DNA of 64,000 nt, taken from assembly GCF_003663945.1 (NCBI RefSeq), contig NZ_RCCH01000008.1, positions 150,951 through 214,950 on the forward strand, given 5' to 3'. Made by a program: the position numbers and the translations under genes. Shown one piece after another: positions 28,741 to 39,077 of this stretch (position 1 is the stretch's first letter; each line of letters starts with the position of its first letter). The notes under the pieces are model-generated. The model made no database searches, was not told the origin of the DNA, and was given only the letters and a program-made list of their open reading frames with translations. This DNA comes from Lacinutrix venerupis. GTDB taxonomy: Bacteria > Bacteroidota > Bacteroidia > Flavobacteriales > Flavobacteriaceae.

Positions 28741-29973
28741 ATGGAATTACTTACTACAAATAATGTATGGATGATGATCTGTACAGCACTCGTTTTCTTT
28801 ATGCACTTAGGTTTTGCATTTTTAGAAATAGGATTAACGAGACAAAAAAATACAATTAATATACTTTTTAAAAATATTTTTATAATTACAGTTGGGCTAT
28901 TATTATACTGTCTAGTTGGTTTTAATTTAATGTATCCTGGAGATTTTAATGGTTTTATTGGCTTCGCAGGATTTGGTTTAGATGCGCCACTAAATGCAGA
29001 AGGAGCTCTAGATTTAGCATATAACGAAGGTTACACTTATTGGACAGACTTCTTATTTCAAGGTATGTTTGCAGCTACGGCAGCAACAATTGTTTCAGGT
29101 GCAGTTGCAGAGCGTATGAAAATTGGGCCGTTTATTGTATTTACACTTATTTATGTTGGGTTAGTTTATCCAATAGCTGGATCTTGGAAATGGGGAGGTG
29201 GCTTTTTAGATGCCTTAGAAACACCTTTCTATGATTTTGCAGGATCTACTTTAGTGCATTCTGTTGGTGGTTGGGCAGCATTAGTTGCTGTATTCTTGTT
29301 AGGTTCTCGTATTGGGAAATTTAGCGATGGAAAGCCACAAGCTATCCCAGGACATAATATGCCGTTAGCTACTGCTGGAGTTTTAATACTTTGGTTAGGA
29401 TGGTTTGGTTTTAATGGTGGTTCTGTTTTATCTGCAGATCCTTCATTGACATCGTTAACATTAGTAACTACTTGTTTGGCAGCTGCAGCTGGAGGTGTAG
29501 TTTCTGCATTGGTATCTACTTTAATGTATAAAAATTTAGATTTAACAATGTTTTTAAATGGAATATTGGGAGGTTTAGTTGGTATAACTGCTGGTGCAGA
29601 TCAAATGAGTCCTACAGATGCTATATTAATTGGCGCAATAGCAGGAGCAATTATTGTTTTTGCTGTATCATTAATAGATAAATTAAAGTTAGACGATCCG
29701 GTTGGTGCTATTGCTGTGCATTTAGCTTGTGGTATTTGGGGAACACTAGCGGTTGGTATTTTTGGAGAATTAGCTAGTGGAGCGCAATTTATAAGTCAGC
29801 TTATTGGAGTTTTATCTTATGCTGCAATTTGTATTGTGTCTTCTTTTATAATAATATTTGTTTTAAAGAAAACAGTTGGAATACGCGTTTCGGAGAAAGA
29901 AGAATTAGAAGGTCTTGATGCTCACGAACATGGTATGGATGCCTATCCAGATTTTAGATTGAATGAGCATTAA
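28741..29973 (+). CDS. amtB: Ammonium transporter
   Basis: A 410-residue Amt/Mep/Rh channel with about eleven hydrophobic membrane segments and no cleavable signal peptide. The signature is FAGSTLVHSVGGWAALVA (near 167-184), carrying the first pore histidine; AIAVHLACGIWGTLAVG carries the second. The acidic segment near the start of helix 5 is PFYDFAGST. The cytoplasmic C-terminal tail (EELEGLDAHEHGMDAYPDF) is the conserved coupling helix region that interacts with GlnK. Confidence 0.95.
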   Translation: MELLTTNNVWMMICTALVFFMHLGFAFLEIGLTRQKNTINILFKNIFIITVGLLLYCLVGFNLMYPGDFNGFIGFAGFGLDAPLNAEGALDLAYNEGYTYWTDFLFQGMFAATAATIVSGAVAERMKIGPFIVFTLIYVGLVYPIAGSWKWGGGFLDALETPFYDFAGSTLVHSVGGWAALVAVFLLGSRIGKFSDGKPQAIPGHNMPLATAGVLILWLGWFGFNGGSVLSADPSLTSLTLVTTCLAAAAGGVVSALVSTLMYKNLDLTMFLNGILGGLVGITAGADQMSPTDAILIGAIAGAIIVFAVSLIDKLKLDDPVGAIAVHLACGIWGTLAVGIFGELASGAQFISQLIGVLSYAAICIVSSFIIIFVLKKTVGIRVSEKEELEGLDAHEHGMDAYPDFRLNEH

Positions 29974-29994
29974 TGTTTAGTTAGTTTATATTGT

Positions 29995-30028
29995 AAAGCC
30001 TCGAAATTTAAATTTCGAGGCTTTTTTT
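29995..30028 (+). terminator. Strong intrinsic terminator after amtB
   Basis: A perfect 15-bp inverted repeat (arms AAAGCCTCGAAATTT and AAATTTCGAGGCTTT) ending in a T-run, 22 bp after the amtB stop. Confidence 0.92.
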
Positions 30029-30074
30029 ATACCTAATTTTATAGCTTTTTTTAATTAAAAAATATTTATAAAAG

Positions 30075-30109
30075 AAAAAATCTCGAAACAAACTTTGCTT
30101 CGAGATTTT
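30075..30109 (-). terminator. Intrinsic terminator of the leu-ppc operon
   Basis: Stem AAAATCTCGAA / TTCGAGATTTT with an 11-base loop. Read on the minus strand it ends in a T-run, 30 bp beyond the ppc stop. Confidence 0.88.
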
Positions 30110-30138
30110 GTAATATTAAATTATAATAAAGTGTTGTA

Positions 30139-32718
30139 TTAAGCAGAATTACGACTTGCGTTTATATTTCCAAATAAAGATCTGGTAACTAATTTTTCGT
30201 AAATTCTTATTTGCGCTTCGTCTTTAATATTAGCTTTTTCAAGCTCTTGAATTTTTTTAAGCGCATATTGTTGTATTGTTAATAGAGGAAGAACAATAGA
30301 TTCTCTTACAGCAATAGAAGCTTTTCCGGCAGGTTCTTCTTGCATTAATTCTTTGTAGCCAGTAAGTTTTAATAACAGTCGTTTTGAAGTTTCATATTCA
30401 TTATAAATTATATTCCAAAACTCTCCATATTCAGGATCTTCACTCATGTATTTTGTTAAATCGAAGAACGATTTAGATAGTGACATCATGCTGTTTTCTA
30501 TTAATGTTTTAAAGAAATCTGATGTTTTAAATAAGCGTTGTACTTTTTCAAATTCATTATTGTCTTCATAATGTTTTAAAGCAGTACCAACACCAAAAAA
30601 TCCAGGTACATTTTGTTTTAACTGGCTCCATGATCCTACAAATGGGATGGCTCTTAAATCTTCAAAAACTAAACCTTCTGCTTTTCCTCGTTTTGATGGA
30701 CGGCTACCAATGTTTGTTTTTGCATAATACTTTAAAGTACTCATATGTTCTAAATACGAGATGAATTTTGGGTGTGCTTTAAAATCAGAATATGCTTTAT
30801 AACTGCGTTCAGATAAATCGGTCATAACCTCACGATTTTCTGGAACCATACTTAAATCTTTATCGCTTAAACTGTTGTAAATTCCAGAGCTAATTAGTTG
30901 TTCTAAGTTGTATTGTGATGATTCTAAAGTTCCAAAATTAGACGATATGGTTTGACCTTGTATGGTTAATTGTACTTCTTTGTCTTCAATAGTTGGACCT
31001 AGAGATGCGTAGAAATTGTGTGTTTTTCCACCACCTCGAGCTGGAGGTCCACCACGCCCATCAAAGAAAATAACAGTAATACCATACTGTCTAGATATTT
31101 TGGTTAAATTTTCTTTAGCTTTATATATAGCCCAGTTAGCCATTAAATAACCACCGTCTTTTGTGCCGTCACTAAAGCCAAGCATTATAGTTTGTTTGTT
31201 TCCTCTAGCTTTTAAATGAGCAGCATATTCTGGGTTAGTGTATAGCTCCTCCATAACTTTTGGAGCATTTTCTAAATCGGTAATAGTTTCAAATAAAGGT
31301 CCAACATCTACAGTTAATTTGTCTTGAAAGGCTACTAATTTAAGCATGGCAAATAATTGCATAACATGCAATGTTGTTTGGTTGTTACTAATTATGTATC
31401 TGTTAGCAGCAACTTCTCCATTTGTTTTTTGTATGCTTTTAAGCACTTTCATTGTTTTGAGTGCTTTTAAAGTTTCTTCATTTTTAATTAGAGATAAATC
31501 TACTTCGCCTTTAACATTGGAGAGTAGTTTTACTTGTTCAGATTCAGATAAATCAAAGTAATTTTTTGGAAAAATATTACTTTCATTTTCAATTAACGTA
31601 TTCACCATATCGTTAAAATATTGCTCATGTTTTCTGCTGTCTTGACGTATGTCTAAATTTGCAAAATGAAATCCAAATAGGTGAATTTTATTTAATAGGC
31701 TGTTTATTTCGGTAACATAAAGCGATTGGTGCTTTTCTATTATAACATTTTTAATTTCTTTTAACTCCTTAGTAAAAGAAGATAAAGTTAATGTAGATTC
31801 TTGGTACGAGATTATTTTGTATAATTCGCGTTCTATTATAGTAATCCTGTCTTCTACGCCTTTAAAAGTTAATTTTCTTTTTAAGCGTCTTATGTCTCGA
31901 TAATAATTTTTAATAACGGTTTCTCGCAATCTATTGGCTACTTTTAAGGTTATCTCTGGCGTAACAAATGGATTTCCGTCTCTATCTCCTCCAGGCCAAA
32001 AACCAATATTTATTATGTCGTTTTCTATGTGCTCTCCATCAAAAATATTTTGCTGTATATAGTCGTATATAGTTCCAAAAGATTTGTAAAATACGTTTTC
32101 AAGATACCATATTAAACTAACAGCCTCGTCGTAAGGCGAAGGTTTTTCGTGTTTAAAAAAAGGTGTTTTACCTAATTGAGCTAAAAGGTCGTTTATTTTA
32201 AGTAAATCGTTTTCTCTAATGGCTTCTGTTAAATCTGTAATGATACCTAAAACAGAGCCAGGATAAAATTGTGTTGGGTGCGCGGTTAACACAATTCTTA
32301 CTTTAAATTCTTCAAGATACTTTTTTAGTGTTTCTAATTTGTTTTCTGCAGTAACACTTTCTTTTAAACTACGCAAAGTACCAAAGCCATCCATGTTGTT
32401 AACTACAGGAAATGCGGCATCCTCTATAGCATCAAATAAAACAACTTGACGTTCTATATATTGAATAAATTGAAATAGTAAATTTGTTTGGCTTTCTTTA
32501 GAGCGACTTGCTTGGTATTTTTTAAAAAACGTTTCAACAATAGTTGTTGGGTTGTCTTTTTTGCTAAAACCTTTTTGGCAAGTTTCATGAAAGAGCGGAA
32601 GTAACGCTCCAGTTTTTGTTATAGTATCAAAAGGAAGTGTCATAAATATACTATTGTATATTTGGTACTTCGATAATACTGTTTGATTAAATCGCGTAAG
32701 TTTTGGTTGTGTCGGCAT
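30139..32718 (-). CDS. ppc: Phosphoenolpyruvate carboxylase
   Basis: Carboxylates PEP to oxaloacetate, refilling the TCA cycle. It has 859 residues. Catalytic blocks are VLTAHPTQFYPGS (His near 144), FWPGGDRDGNPFVTPE (near 245), MLGFSDGTKDGGYLMANW (near 510) and FFDGRGGPPARGGG (near 555). The C-terminus reads NINASRNSA instead of the canonical xNTG, a variant worth noting. The ATG shares a base with the leuB stop (TAATG), so translation is coupled. Anaplerotic carboxylation is thereby tied to the leucine operon, perhaps because 2-oxo-acid synthesis drains pyruvate and acetyl-CoA. Confidence 0.95.
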   Translation of the reverse strand: MPTQPKLTRFNQTVLSKYQIYNSIFMTLPFDTITKTGALLPLFHETCQKGFSKKDNPTTIVETFFKKYQASRSKESQTNLLFQFIQYIERQVVLFDAIEDAAFPVVNNMDGFGTLRSLKESVTAENKLETLKKYLEEFKVRIVLTAHPTQFYPGSVLGIITDLTEAIRENDLLKINDLLAQLGKTPFFKHEKPSPYDEAVSLIWYLENVFYKSFGTIYDYIQQNIFDGEHIENDIINIGFWPGGDRDGNPFVTPEITLKVANRLRETVIKNYYRDIRRLKRKLTFKGVEDRITIIERELYKIISYQESTLTLSSFTKELKEIKNVIIEKHQSLYVTEINSLLNKIHLFGFHFANLDIRQDSRKHEQYFNDMVNTLIENESNIFPKNYFDLSESEQVKLLSNVKGEVDLSLIKNEETLKALKTMKVLKSIQKTNGEVAANRYIISNNQTTLHVMQLFAMLKLVAFQDKLTVDVGPLFETITDLENAPKVMEELYTNPEYAAHLKARGNKQTIMLGFSDGTKDGGYLMANWAIYKAKENLTKISRQYGITVIFFDGRGGPPARGGGKTHNFYASLGPTIEDKEVQLTIQGQTISSNFGTLESSQYNLEQLISSGIYNSLSDKDLSMVPENREVMTDLSERSYKAYSDFKAHPKFISYLEHMSTLKYYAKTNIGSRPSKRGKAEGLVFEDLRAIPFVGSWSQLKQNVPGFFGVGTALKHYEDNNEFEKVQRLFKTSDFFKTLIENSMMSLSKSFFDLTKYMSEDPEYGEFWNIIYNEYETSKRLLLKLTGYKELMQEEPAGKASIAVRESIVLPLLTIQQYALKKIQELEKANIKDEAQIRIYEKLVTRSLFGNINASRNSA

Positions 32719-33836
32719 TAAATTATGGTGGATTGTCCTAAGTGAATATTTGTGAAATTTAAATTTGAATCTTTTGGATTGCTAATAAAATCGGCAATAA
32801 AGTCTCCTACCTTACTAGTTGAAATATTATCATATTTAGTATTTAAATCTGGAGTAGTAACATTTAATTTTAAAGATTTATCTACGGCTTCCTTTACTAA
32901 ATCTGCTTCTTCATGTAAGTGAAAATGCTCTAATAACATTGCGGCACTTAATATAGAGGCTACTGGATTAGCAATGCCTTTTCCAGTGGCTTGCGGATAA
33001 GAACCATGAATAGGCTCAAACATAGCGTGTTTTTCGCCAATGGAAGCAGAGGCTAATAAACCTATAGAGCCGCCAATAACACTAGCTTCGTCACTAATAA
33101 CGTCGCCAAATAAATTTTCTGTTAAAATAACATCAAATTGTTTTGGATTTAAAATCATTTGCATGGCTGCATTATCAACAAATAAGAAGTCTAGTAAAAC
33201 ATCTGGATATTGCGATGCTAACTCGGTAACTACTTTTCTCCATAATCTAGAGGTTTCTAAAACATTAGCTTTATCTACTAAAGTTACTTTTTTATTTCTG
33301 TCTTGTGCAGCTTTAAAGGCTAAATGTGCAATGCGCTCAATTTCTTCACGAGAATATTCACATAAATCTGAAGCTGCATTTCCATCTTCACTTAAGTGTT
33401 TTTTACCAAAATATATTCCTCCGGTTAATTCTCTATAAATACTTATATCTGTGCCTTCAATAATATTCTTTTTTAAAGGAGATTTGTTTAATAATGTATC
33501 ATAAGCTTTAACTGGTCTTACATTAGCAAATAAGCCTAATTCTTTTCTAAGTTTTAATAGACCTTGTTCTGGTCTTATTTTAGCACTAGGATCGTTATCG
33601 TATTTTGGATGGCCAATTGCTCCAAATAATATAGCGTCGCTAGACTTGCATAAGTCTAAAGTGTTGTCGGGAAGCGGATTGTTGTATTTGTCTATGGCAA
33701 CTGCTCCAACAGCAGCTTCTTTAAATAAAAATGTATGATCAAATTCTAAAGCAATCGCTTTTAAAACTTTAATGGCTTGTTCTGTAACTTCTGGTCCAAT
33801 GCCATCGCCTGGTAAAACTGCAATGTTTAACTTCAT
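32718..33836 (-). CDS. leuB: 3-isopropylmalate dehydrogenase
   Basis: Oxidative decarboxylation of 3-isopropylmalate with NAD+. The start chosen is ATG 33836 (MKLNIAVLPGDGIGPEVTEQ), giving 372 residues. The open frame extends 12 codons upstream, but those residues have no family counterpart. Substrate arginines are seen in RPEQGLLKLRKELGLFANVRP, and the metal site and NAD signature in NLFGDVISDEASVIGGSIGLL. A 201-bp gap with repeat DNA separates it from leuD. Confidence 0.94.
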   Translation of the reverse strand: MKLNIAVLPGDGIGPEVTEQAIKVLKAIALEFDHTFLFKEAAVGAVAIDKYNNPLPDNTLDLCKSSDAILFGAIGHPKYDNDPSAKIRPEQGLLKLRKELGLFANVRPVKAYDTLLNKSPLKKNIIEGTDISIYRELTGGIYFGKKHLSEDGNAASDLCEYSREEIERIAHLAFKAAQDRNKKVTLVDKANVLETSRLWRKVVTELASQYPDVLLDFLFVDNAAMQMILNPKQFDVILTENLFGDVISDEASVIGGSIGLLASASIGEKHAMFEPIHGSYPQATGKGIANPVASILSAAMLLEHFHLHEEADLVKEAVDKSLKLNVTTPDLNTKYDNISTSKVGDFIADFISNPKDSNLNFTNIHLGQSTII

Positions 33837-33909
33837 ATTTATTTTTGCTTCTAAAGCAGTCTCGAAAAGCATTCGAGATTATTTGCTTTCTGTTATTTTT
33901 TATTTTTTT

Positions 33910-33933
33910 GCGTTACCTAAAGGTCGCGCTTTC
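33910..33933. repeat. Dispersed repeat, family D (inverse copy)
   Basis: GCGTTACCTAAAGGTCGCGC is the reverse-oriented relative of 14604-14631. It lies in the 201-bp leuD-leuB gap, which also contains GC-rich partial palindromes (CTCTCTGCGAGGAG). Otherwise the gap shows no gene. Confidence 0.55.
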
Positions 33934-34037
33934 GGCAGTCGCTCTCTGCGAGGAGCTCCAATAAAGCCTCAACTGCGAAGCAATCACGAGTTCTAATTTA
34001 TCAAATAAAAATGAACGAGTAATCACTAACGCGTTTA

Positions 34038-34625
34038 TTAATTAAGTGTTTTTTCAAACGCTTCAATTTCTGTTTTTTTACTAAGTAAGTAATCTATATC
34101 GTCATAACCATTAATCATACAGGTTTTTTTGTATGGATCTATTTTAAAATTCTCGAAACGCTTACTGCTTTTTATGCTAATTTGTTGTTCACGTAAATCT
34201 ACTCTTAATTTTGTATTTGGGTCTGCTTTAATTTCAGAAATTAAATGTGCTAAAAATTCTTCAGATACTTGTACGGGTAGTAAACCGTTATTTAGGGCAT
34301 TTCCTTTAAAAATATCTGCAAAAAAACTAGAAACAATAACCTTAAAGCCATAACCAGTTAAAGCCCAAGCAGCATGCTCACGACTAGAACCGCAGCCAAA
34401 ATTATCTCCAGCTACCAATATTTCTCCAGAAAAAACATTATTGTTTAATACAAATTCTTGATTTGTAGAACCATCTTTATTAAAACGCCAGTCTCTAAAA
34501 ACATTGTCTCCAAATCCTTTTTTATCTGTTGCTTTTAAAAAACGAGCAGGAATAATTTGGTCTGTATCTACATTTGCAATATCTAAAGGTATTGCTCTCG
34601 ATGTTAATGTTGTAAATTTTTCCAT
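34038..34625 (-). CDS. leuD: 3-isopropylmalate dehydratase, small subunit
   Basis: The 195-residue swivelling domain of isopropylmalate isomerase. Typical segments are [14 protein letters not shown] (about 19-32), [17 protein letters not shown] (about 73-89) and [15 protein letters not shown]. It partners with LeuC, whose gene ends one base upstream. Confidence 0.95.
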   Translation of the reverse strand: MEKFTTLTSRAIPLDIANVDTDQIIPARFLKATDKKGFGDNVFRDWRFNKDGSTNQEFVLNNNVFSGEILVAGDNFGCGSSREHAAWALTGYGFKVIVSSFFADIFKGNALNNGLLPVQVSEEFLAHLISEIKADPNTKLRVDLREQQISIKSSKRFENFKIDPYKKTCMINGYDDIDYLLSKKTEIEAFEKTLN

Positions 34626-34626
34626 A

Positions 34627-36027
34627 TTATGCGAATTCTAAAGTTTCAATATTTTTTGTAACGTCTACTATTTTTCCTGCAACGGCAGTTGCAGCAGCAA
34701 CTAAAGGGCTTGCTAAAATAGTTCTTGAACCTTGACCTTGTCTTCCTTCAAAATTTCTATTCGATGTAGATACGCAATATTCGCCTTGAGGAATTTTATC
34801 GTCGTTCATTGCTAAACAGGCGCTACAACCTGGCTGTCTTAATTTAAAACCAGCAGCGTCAAAAATATCTTTTAAACCTTCTTCTATAATTTGTGTTTCT
34901 ACTTGTTTGCTTCCGGGAACTAGCCAAGCGGTAACATTGTCTGCTTTTTGTTTCCCTTTTATATATTTTGCTGCTACTCTAAAATCTTCGATTCTAGAAT
35001 TGGTACAGCTACCAATAAAAACATAGTTTATTTGTTTGTTTATTAGGGTTTTACCAGCTTCAAAATTCATGTACTCTAAAGCTTTTTTAAATGAAGGATC
35101 ATTTTGTTTTGGAATGTTTTCAGATATTTTTATTCCCATTCCAGGATTTGTTCCATAGGTGATCATTGGTTCAATATCTTCGGCATCAAAATAATACTCT
35201 TTATCAAAAGTAGCGCCTTCATCAGTTGGTAATGTTTTCCAGTAAGCTACTTTTTTATCAAAAGCCTCTCCTTTTGGTGCGTATTCACGTCCTTTAACAT
35301 AGTTAAAAGTAGTTTGGTCTGGAGCAATCATGCCACCGCGAGCACCCATTTCTATACTCATATTACAAACTGTCATTCTTCCTTCCATAGACATGTTCTC
35401 AAAAACATCTCCGGCATATTCACAAAAATAACCAGTACCGGAGTTGGTGCCTAATTTTGAAATAATGTAAAGAATGACGTCTTTGGGTAATACGCCATTT
35501 TTTAACTTGCCATTAACCGTTACTCTTAAGCTTTTAGGTTTTGTAAGTAATAAACATTGGCTTGCAAAAACTTGAGCAACTTGACTTGTGCCAATACCAA
35601 AAGCAATAGTGCCAAAGGCGCCATGCGTTGAGGTGTGGCTGTCTCCACAAACCATAGTCATGCCTGGTTGTGTGAAGCCTAATTCTGGTGCCATAACGTG
35701 TACAATGCCATTGTATTTATGGCCTAACTCGTATAGCGTAATGTTATTTTTTTTACAGTTAATAGAGAGTTGTGCGAGTTGGTTTCTAGATAGTTCGTCT
35801 TTAACTGGTAAATGTTGATTTTCCGTAGGTGTATTATGGTCTGCGGTAGCAACAATTTGGTTTGGTCTAAAAACAGGTATGTTGCGTTCTTTTAATTCAT
35901 TAAAAGCTTGTGGGCTTGTTACCTCATGTATTAGATGTTTATCTATATATAATATTTGTGGACCGTTTTCTATACTGTCTACCACATGTGCATCCCATAC
36001 TTTGTCAAATAAGGTTTTCTTACTCAT
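34627..36027 (-). CDS. leuC: 3-isopropylmalate dehydratase, large subunit
   Basis: An aconitase-family Fe-S enzyme of 466 residues. The cluster cysteines are in [15 protein letters not shown] (near 343) and [12 protein letters not shown] (near 403). The substrate segment is [21 protein letters not shown]. It lies 3 bp after leuA. Confidence 0.96.
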   Translation of the reverse strand: MSKKTLFDKVWDAHVVDSIENGPQILYIDKHLIHEVTSPQAFNELKERNIPVFRPNQIVATADHNTPTENQHLPVKDELSRNQLAQLSINCKKNNITLYELGHKYNGIVHVMAPELGFTQPGMTMVCGDSHTSTHGAFGTIAFGIGTSQVAQVFASQCLLLTKPKSLRVTVNGKLKNGVLPKDVILYIISKLGTNSGTGYFCEYAGDVFENMSMEGRMTVCNMSIEMGARGGMIAPDQTTFNYVKGREYAPKGEAFDKKVAYWKTLPTDEGATFDKEYYFDAEDIEPMITYGTNPGMGIKISENIPKQNDPSFKKALEYMNFEAGKTLINKQINYVFIGSCTNSRIEDFRVAAKYIKGKQKADNVTAWLVPGSKQVETQIIEEGLKDIFDAAGFKLRQPGCSACLAMNDDKIPQGEYCVSTSNRNFEGRQGQGSRTILASPLVAAATAVAGKIVDVTKNIETLEFA

Positions 36028-36030
36028 AAT

Positions 36031-37206
36031 TTATGCGCTAATTATTTGTCTGTAAACATTACTTGTTTCGATTATTTGGTGGATGTCGTTATCATTTATC
36101 TCTTTCTTTTTATCTGCGAAACTTAAAAAGTTTGAATAGACATCGTCTAATTGAAGTTTAGTTAATTCGTAACCAACATTTTTTGCTCTATAAGCTAATG
36201 CAGCACGGCCACTTCTTGCGGTTAAAACAATGGCAGATTCTGTAACACCAACATCTTTAGGGTCTATAATTTCGTAAGTTTCACGGTTTTTAATTACGCC
36301 ATCTTGATGAATTCCTGAGCTATGAGCAAATGCATTGGCTCCAACAATTGCTTTGTTAGGTTGCGTGTATATTCCCATACTATCTGAAACAAGTTGGCTT
36401 AATCCGTAAAGCATTTCAGTTTTTATATTAGTATCTAAATTAAGGTGAGGATGTTGTTTTAAAACCATAACAACTTCTTCTAAAGCAGTATTACCTGCAC
36501 GTTCTCCAATGCCATTTATAGTACATTCAATTTGTCTTGCTCCATTAATAACGCCTTCAATAGAGTTTGCTGTTGCTAACCCTAAATCGTTATGGCAATG
36601 GCAAGATAAAATGGCTTTTTCTATGCCTTTTACGTTTTCTTTTAAGTACTTGATTTTTGCGCCATATTCACTTGGTAAGCAATAGCCAGTTGTGTCTGGA
36701 ATATTTAAAACAGTAGCTCCTGCTTTAATTGCTGCTTCGCAAACTTTAGCAAGATATTCGTTATCTGTACGTCCGGCGTCTTCTGCATAAAACTCCACAT
36801 CTTCAACGAAAGATTTTGCGTATTTTACAGCGTCGTAAGCACGCTCAATAATTGTTTGTCTGTCAGATTTGAACTTGTGTAAAATGTGTGAGTCTGAGGT
36901 GCCAATGCCAGTATGTATTCTTGGTTTTGCTGCATGTTTTAATGCTTCAGCAGCTACTTTAATGTCGTTTTCTACTGCTCTAGTTAAACCGCAAACTTTT
37001 GCATTTTTTACTATTTTTGAAATAGCTTCAACAGAGTTAAAATCTCCAGGGCTTGACACTGGAAATCCAGCTTCTATAACGTCTACTCCTAATAAATCTA
37101 ATTGTTTAGCAATGATTACTTTTTGTTCGGTATTTAACTTGCAGCCTGGTACTTGTTCTCCATCACGTAGTGTAGTGTCGAAAATTTGTATATTATTGTT
37201 TGACAT
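36031..37206 (-). CDS. leuA: 2-isopropylmalate synthase (short form)
   Basis: A DRE-TIM metallolyase joining 2-oxoisovalerate and acetyl-CoA. The signature is [14 protein letters not shown] (residues 8-21), the metal histidines are in [16 protein letters not shown] (near 200), and [17 protein letters not shown] follows. At 391 residues it lacks the roughly 120-residue C-terminal LeuA allosteric domain, so leucine feedback in the usual way is doubtful. It is first in leuACDB-ppc. The 148 bp upstream contain no visible leader peptide. Confidence 0.9.
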   Translation of the reverse strand: MSNNNIQIFDTTLRDGEQVPGCKLNTEQKVIIAKQLDLLGVDVIEAGFPVSSPGDFNSVEAISKIVKNAKVCGLTRAVENDIKVAAEALKHAAKPRIHTGIGTSDSHILHKFKSDRQTIIERAYDAVKYAKSFVEDVEFYAEDAGRTDNEYLAKVCEAAIKAGATVLNIPDTTGYCLPSEYGAKIKYLKENVKGIEKAILSCHCHNDLGLATANSIEGVINGARQIECTINGIGERAGNTALEEVVMVLKQHPHLNLDTNIKTEMLYGLSQLVSDSMGIYTQPNKAIVGANAFAHSSGIHQDGVIKNRETYEIIDPKDVGVTESAIVLTARSGRAALAYRAKNVGYELTKLQLDDVYSNFLSFADKKKEINDNDIHQIIETSNVYRQIISA

Positions 37207-37354
37207 TTAAGTGTATTTTATTTTTGTATTGAAATACTAATTTATACTTTGGTTACTTGTTACAAGCTATCACTATTTAAAGTGTTACGATGTTCAATCT
37301 TTGTAGTTGAATATAAAAACCTGATAAACAGTTGTTTAAGATAATTATTAGTTG

Positions 37355-38896
37355 ATGACTAAAGACCAAAAAGATAATTTATTTGCCTTAGTAAAATCTT
37401 TAAATAAGTCGGAAAAACGACAATTTAAGTTGTATGTTGGAAGGTTGGGAGTGAATTCTGATTCAAAATTTTTAAACTTATTTACAGTTTTAGATAGGCT
37501 TAAGAATTATGATGAGACATTTATTTTAAAGTCTACAAAAATTAAAAAGCAACAATTAGCTAATGTAAAAGCTCATTTGTATAAACAATTGCTTATTAGT
37601 TTAAAGCTTAATCCTTCGCATCAAAATATTCGCTCTCAAATTAGAGAGCAATTAGATTTTGCTTCTATTCTATATCATAAAGGGCTTTATAAGCAAAGTT
37701 TAAAAATACTTGATAAAGCAAAAGAACTAGCCATTACTAATGAAGAAAAAAATATGGCTTTCGAAATTGTAGAGTTAGAGAAGGTTATAGAATCTCAATA
37801 TATTACCAGAAGTATTAGTAGTCGAGCAGATGAGTTGACCATACAGGCAAAAGAATTGAGTTCGCAAAATGTAATTGCAAGTAAATTGTCTAATTTATCG
37901 CTTCAGCTATATAGTGTGATTCTAAAAACGGGTTATGTAAAAAATAAAACAGAGAGTAATAAGGTAACAAAATATTTTAACAGTAGACTTCCAGAATTTA
38001 ACTTAAAAGAATCTGGTTTTAGAGAAAAACTCTGGTATTATAAAGCACATTTGTGGTATAGTTTTTTGTTACAGGACTTTTTAAACTGTTACAAATTTGC
38101 TTCAAAATGGGTCGATTTATTTAATCAGTATCCAAATATGGTACATTTAAATCCTGTTTTTTATTTAAAAGGAAATAATTATTTATTAGAGTCGCTATTC
38201 TTTATAAGTAATAAAAAGAAATTTGATAAAAAATTAAATAATTTTATTAAAATAACGGGCAATCCAAGTTTTCCCAAAGATGAAAATGTTGCTTCGTTAG
38301 TATTTTTGTACACAAATTTTCATAATATAAATACTCATTTTATAGATGGAAGTTTTAATGAGGGCTTACAATTAATACCTGAAATCGAAAACGAGCTTGT
38401 TGAGTTTGATACAAGAATAGATGCTCATCATAAAATGGTATTTTATTATAAGTTTGCGAGCTTGCATTTTGGTGCAGGAAATAATAAAGAGTGTATAAAA
38501 TACTTAAATTTTATTATTTCGAACAAATCGCTTTCTATGCGAGAAGATTTACTTTGTTTTTCAAGAGTTTTAAATTTGGTAGCTCATTATGAAGCAGGAT
38601 TAGACTATCATTTAGAGGTTTTATTACGTAGTACTTATAAGTTTTTAATTAAGATGAATGATTTGCATGAGGTGCAAAAAGAAATGATAAAATTTATACG
38701 TGGTTTACAAGATATTTATCCTCAAGATTTAAAAAATGCATTTCAAGAATTGCATAAAAAATTAAAAGTATTTGAAAATCATCCTTTTGAGCGTAGAGCT
38801 TTTTTATATTTAGATATTATTTCTTGGTTAGAAAGTAAAATAGAGGATAAACCAGTTGGAGAAATTATTAGAAATAAATACTTAGCTAAACAATAA
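37355..38896 (+). CDS. Conserved hypothetical protein, helical repeat (TPR-like)
   Basis: A 513-residue soluble protein, divergent from leuA. ATG 37355 is preferred over the TTG one codon earlier. It is strongly helical with degenerate TPR-like units (for example LYHKGLYKQSLKILDKAKEL, residues ~107-126) and no catalytic motif I recognise. I have an impression of similar proteins in Bacteroidota but cannot name a function. It is followed by a strong terminator and then by the island junction, so it is the last host gene. Confidence 0.6.
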   Translation: MTKDQKDNLFALVKSLNKSEKRQFKLYVGRLGVNSDSKFLNLFTVLDRLKNYDETFILKSTKIKKQQLANVKAHLYKQLLISLKLNPSHQNIRSQIREQLDFASILYHKGLYKQSLKILDKAKELAITNEEKNMAFEIVELEKVIESQYITRSISSRADELTIQAKELSSQNVIASKLSNLSLQLYSVILKTGYVKNKTESNKVTKYFNSRLPEFNLKESGFREKLWYYKAHLWYSFLLQDFLNCYKFASKWVDLFNQYPNMVHLNPVFYLKGNNYLLESLFFISNKKKFDKKLNNFIKITGNPSFPKDENVASLVFLYTNFHNINTHFIDGSFNEGLQLIPEIENELVEFDTRIDAHHKMVFYYKFASLHFGAGNNKECIKYLNFIISNKSLSMREDLLCFSRVLNLVAHYEAGLDYHLEVLLRSTYKFLIKMNDLHEVQKEMIKFIRGLQDIYPQDLKNAFQELHKKLKVFENHPFERRAFLYLDIISWLESKIEDKPVGEIIRNKYLAKQ

Positions 38897-38902
38897 AAAC
38901 CA

Positions 38903-38932
38903 AAAAACCCGATTCAATTGAATCGGGTTTTT
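38903..38932. terminator. Perfect palindromic terminator at the island border
   Basis: A 30-bp perfect inverted repeat (arms AAAAACCCGATTCAA and TTGAATCGGGTTTTT). It can stop transcription from the left (the hypothetical gene) and, before integration, could have served as terminator for a minus-strand tRNA whose 3' end abuts it. Confidence 0.88.
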
Positions 38933-38934
38933 AG

Positions 38935-38949
38935 TGGTGGTGCCTCCAG
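38935..38949 (-). other. Probable attachment site: tRNA-Phe 3' end remnant
   Basis: Read on the minus strand this is CTGGAGGCACCACCA. It matches what I recall as the 3' end (end of the T-arm, acceptor strand, CCA) of Bacteroidota tRNA-Phe. No tRNA body follows; the sequence diverges immediately at TACC. A tyrosine recombinase begins 168 bp away. This is the expected left junction after integration into a tRNA 3' end. Confidence 0.6.
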
Positions 38950-38962
38950 TACCACTTTTTAC

Positions 38963-38991
38963 TTTAACTCATGTTATTCTATTTTAACTCA
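38963..38991. repeat. Direct repeat pair TTTAACTCA, 20-bp period
   Basis: Copies at 38963-38971 and 38983-38991, two helical turns apart, next to the attachment core. This is the layout of arm-type sites for a tyrosine integrase or its directionality factor; the role is inferred. Confidence 0.4.
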
Positions 38992-39077
38992 AATTCTTAT
39001 TTCTTCTTTATTTATAGTGATTAGGAGAAATTTAGAATAATTTCACTACTTTTGAAATAACAATAATTAAACATAAT

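Noticed and set aside
33837..33872. N-terminal extension of leuB
   Set aside because: Twelve codons without family similarity; MKLNIAVLPGDGIGPE is the usual IPMDH start.
37207..37354. Leucine leader peptide upstream of leuA
   Set aside because: No ATG-initiated minus-strand ORF with leucine codons and no attenuator-like stem in this 148-bp gap.
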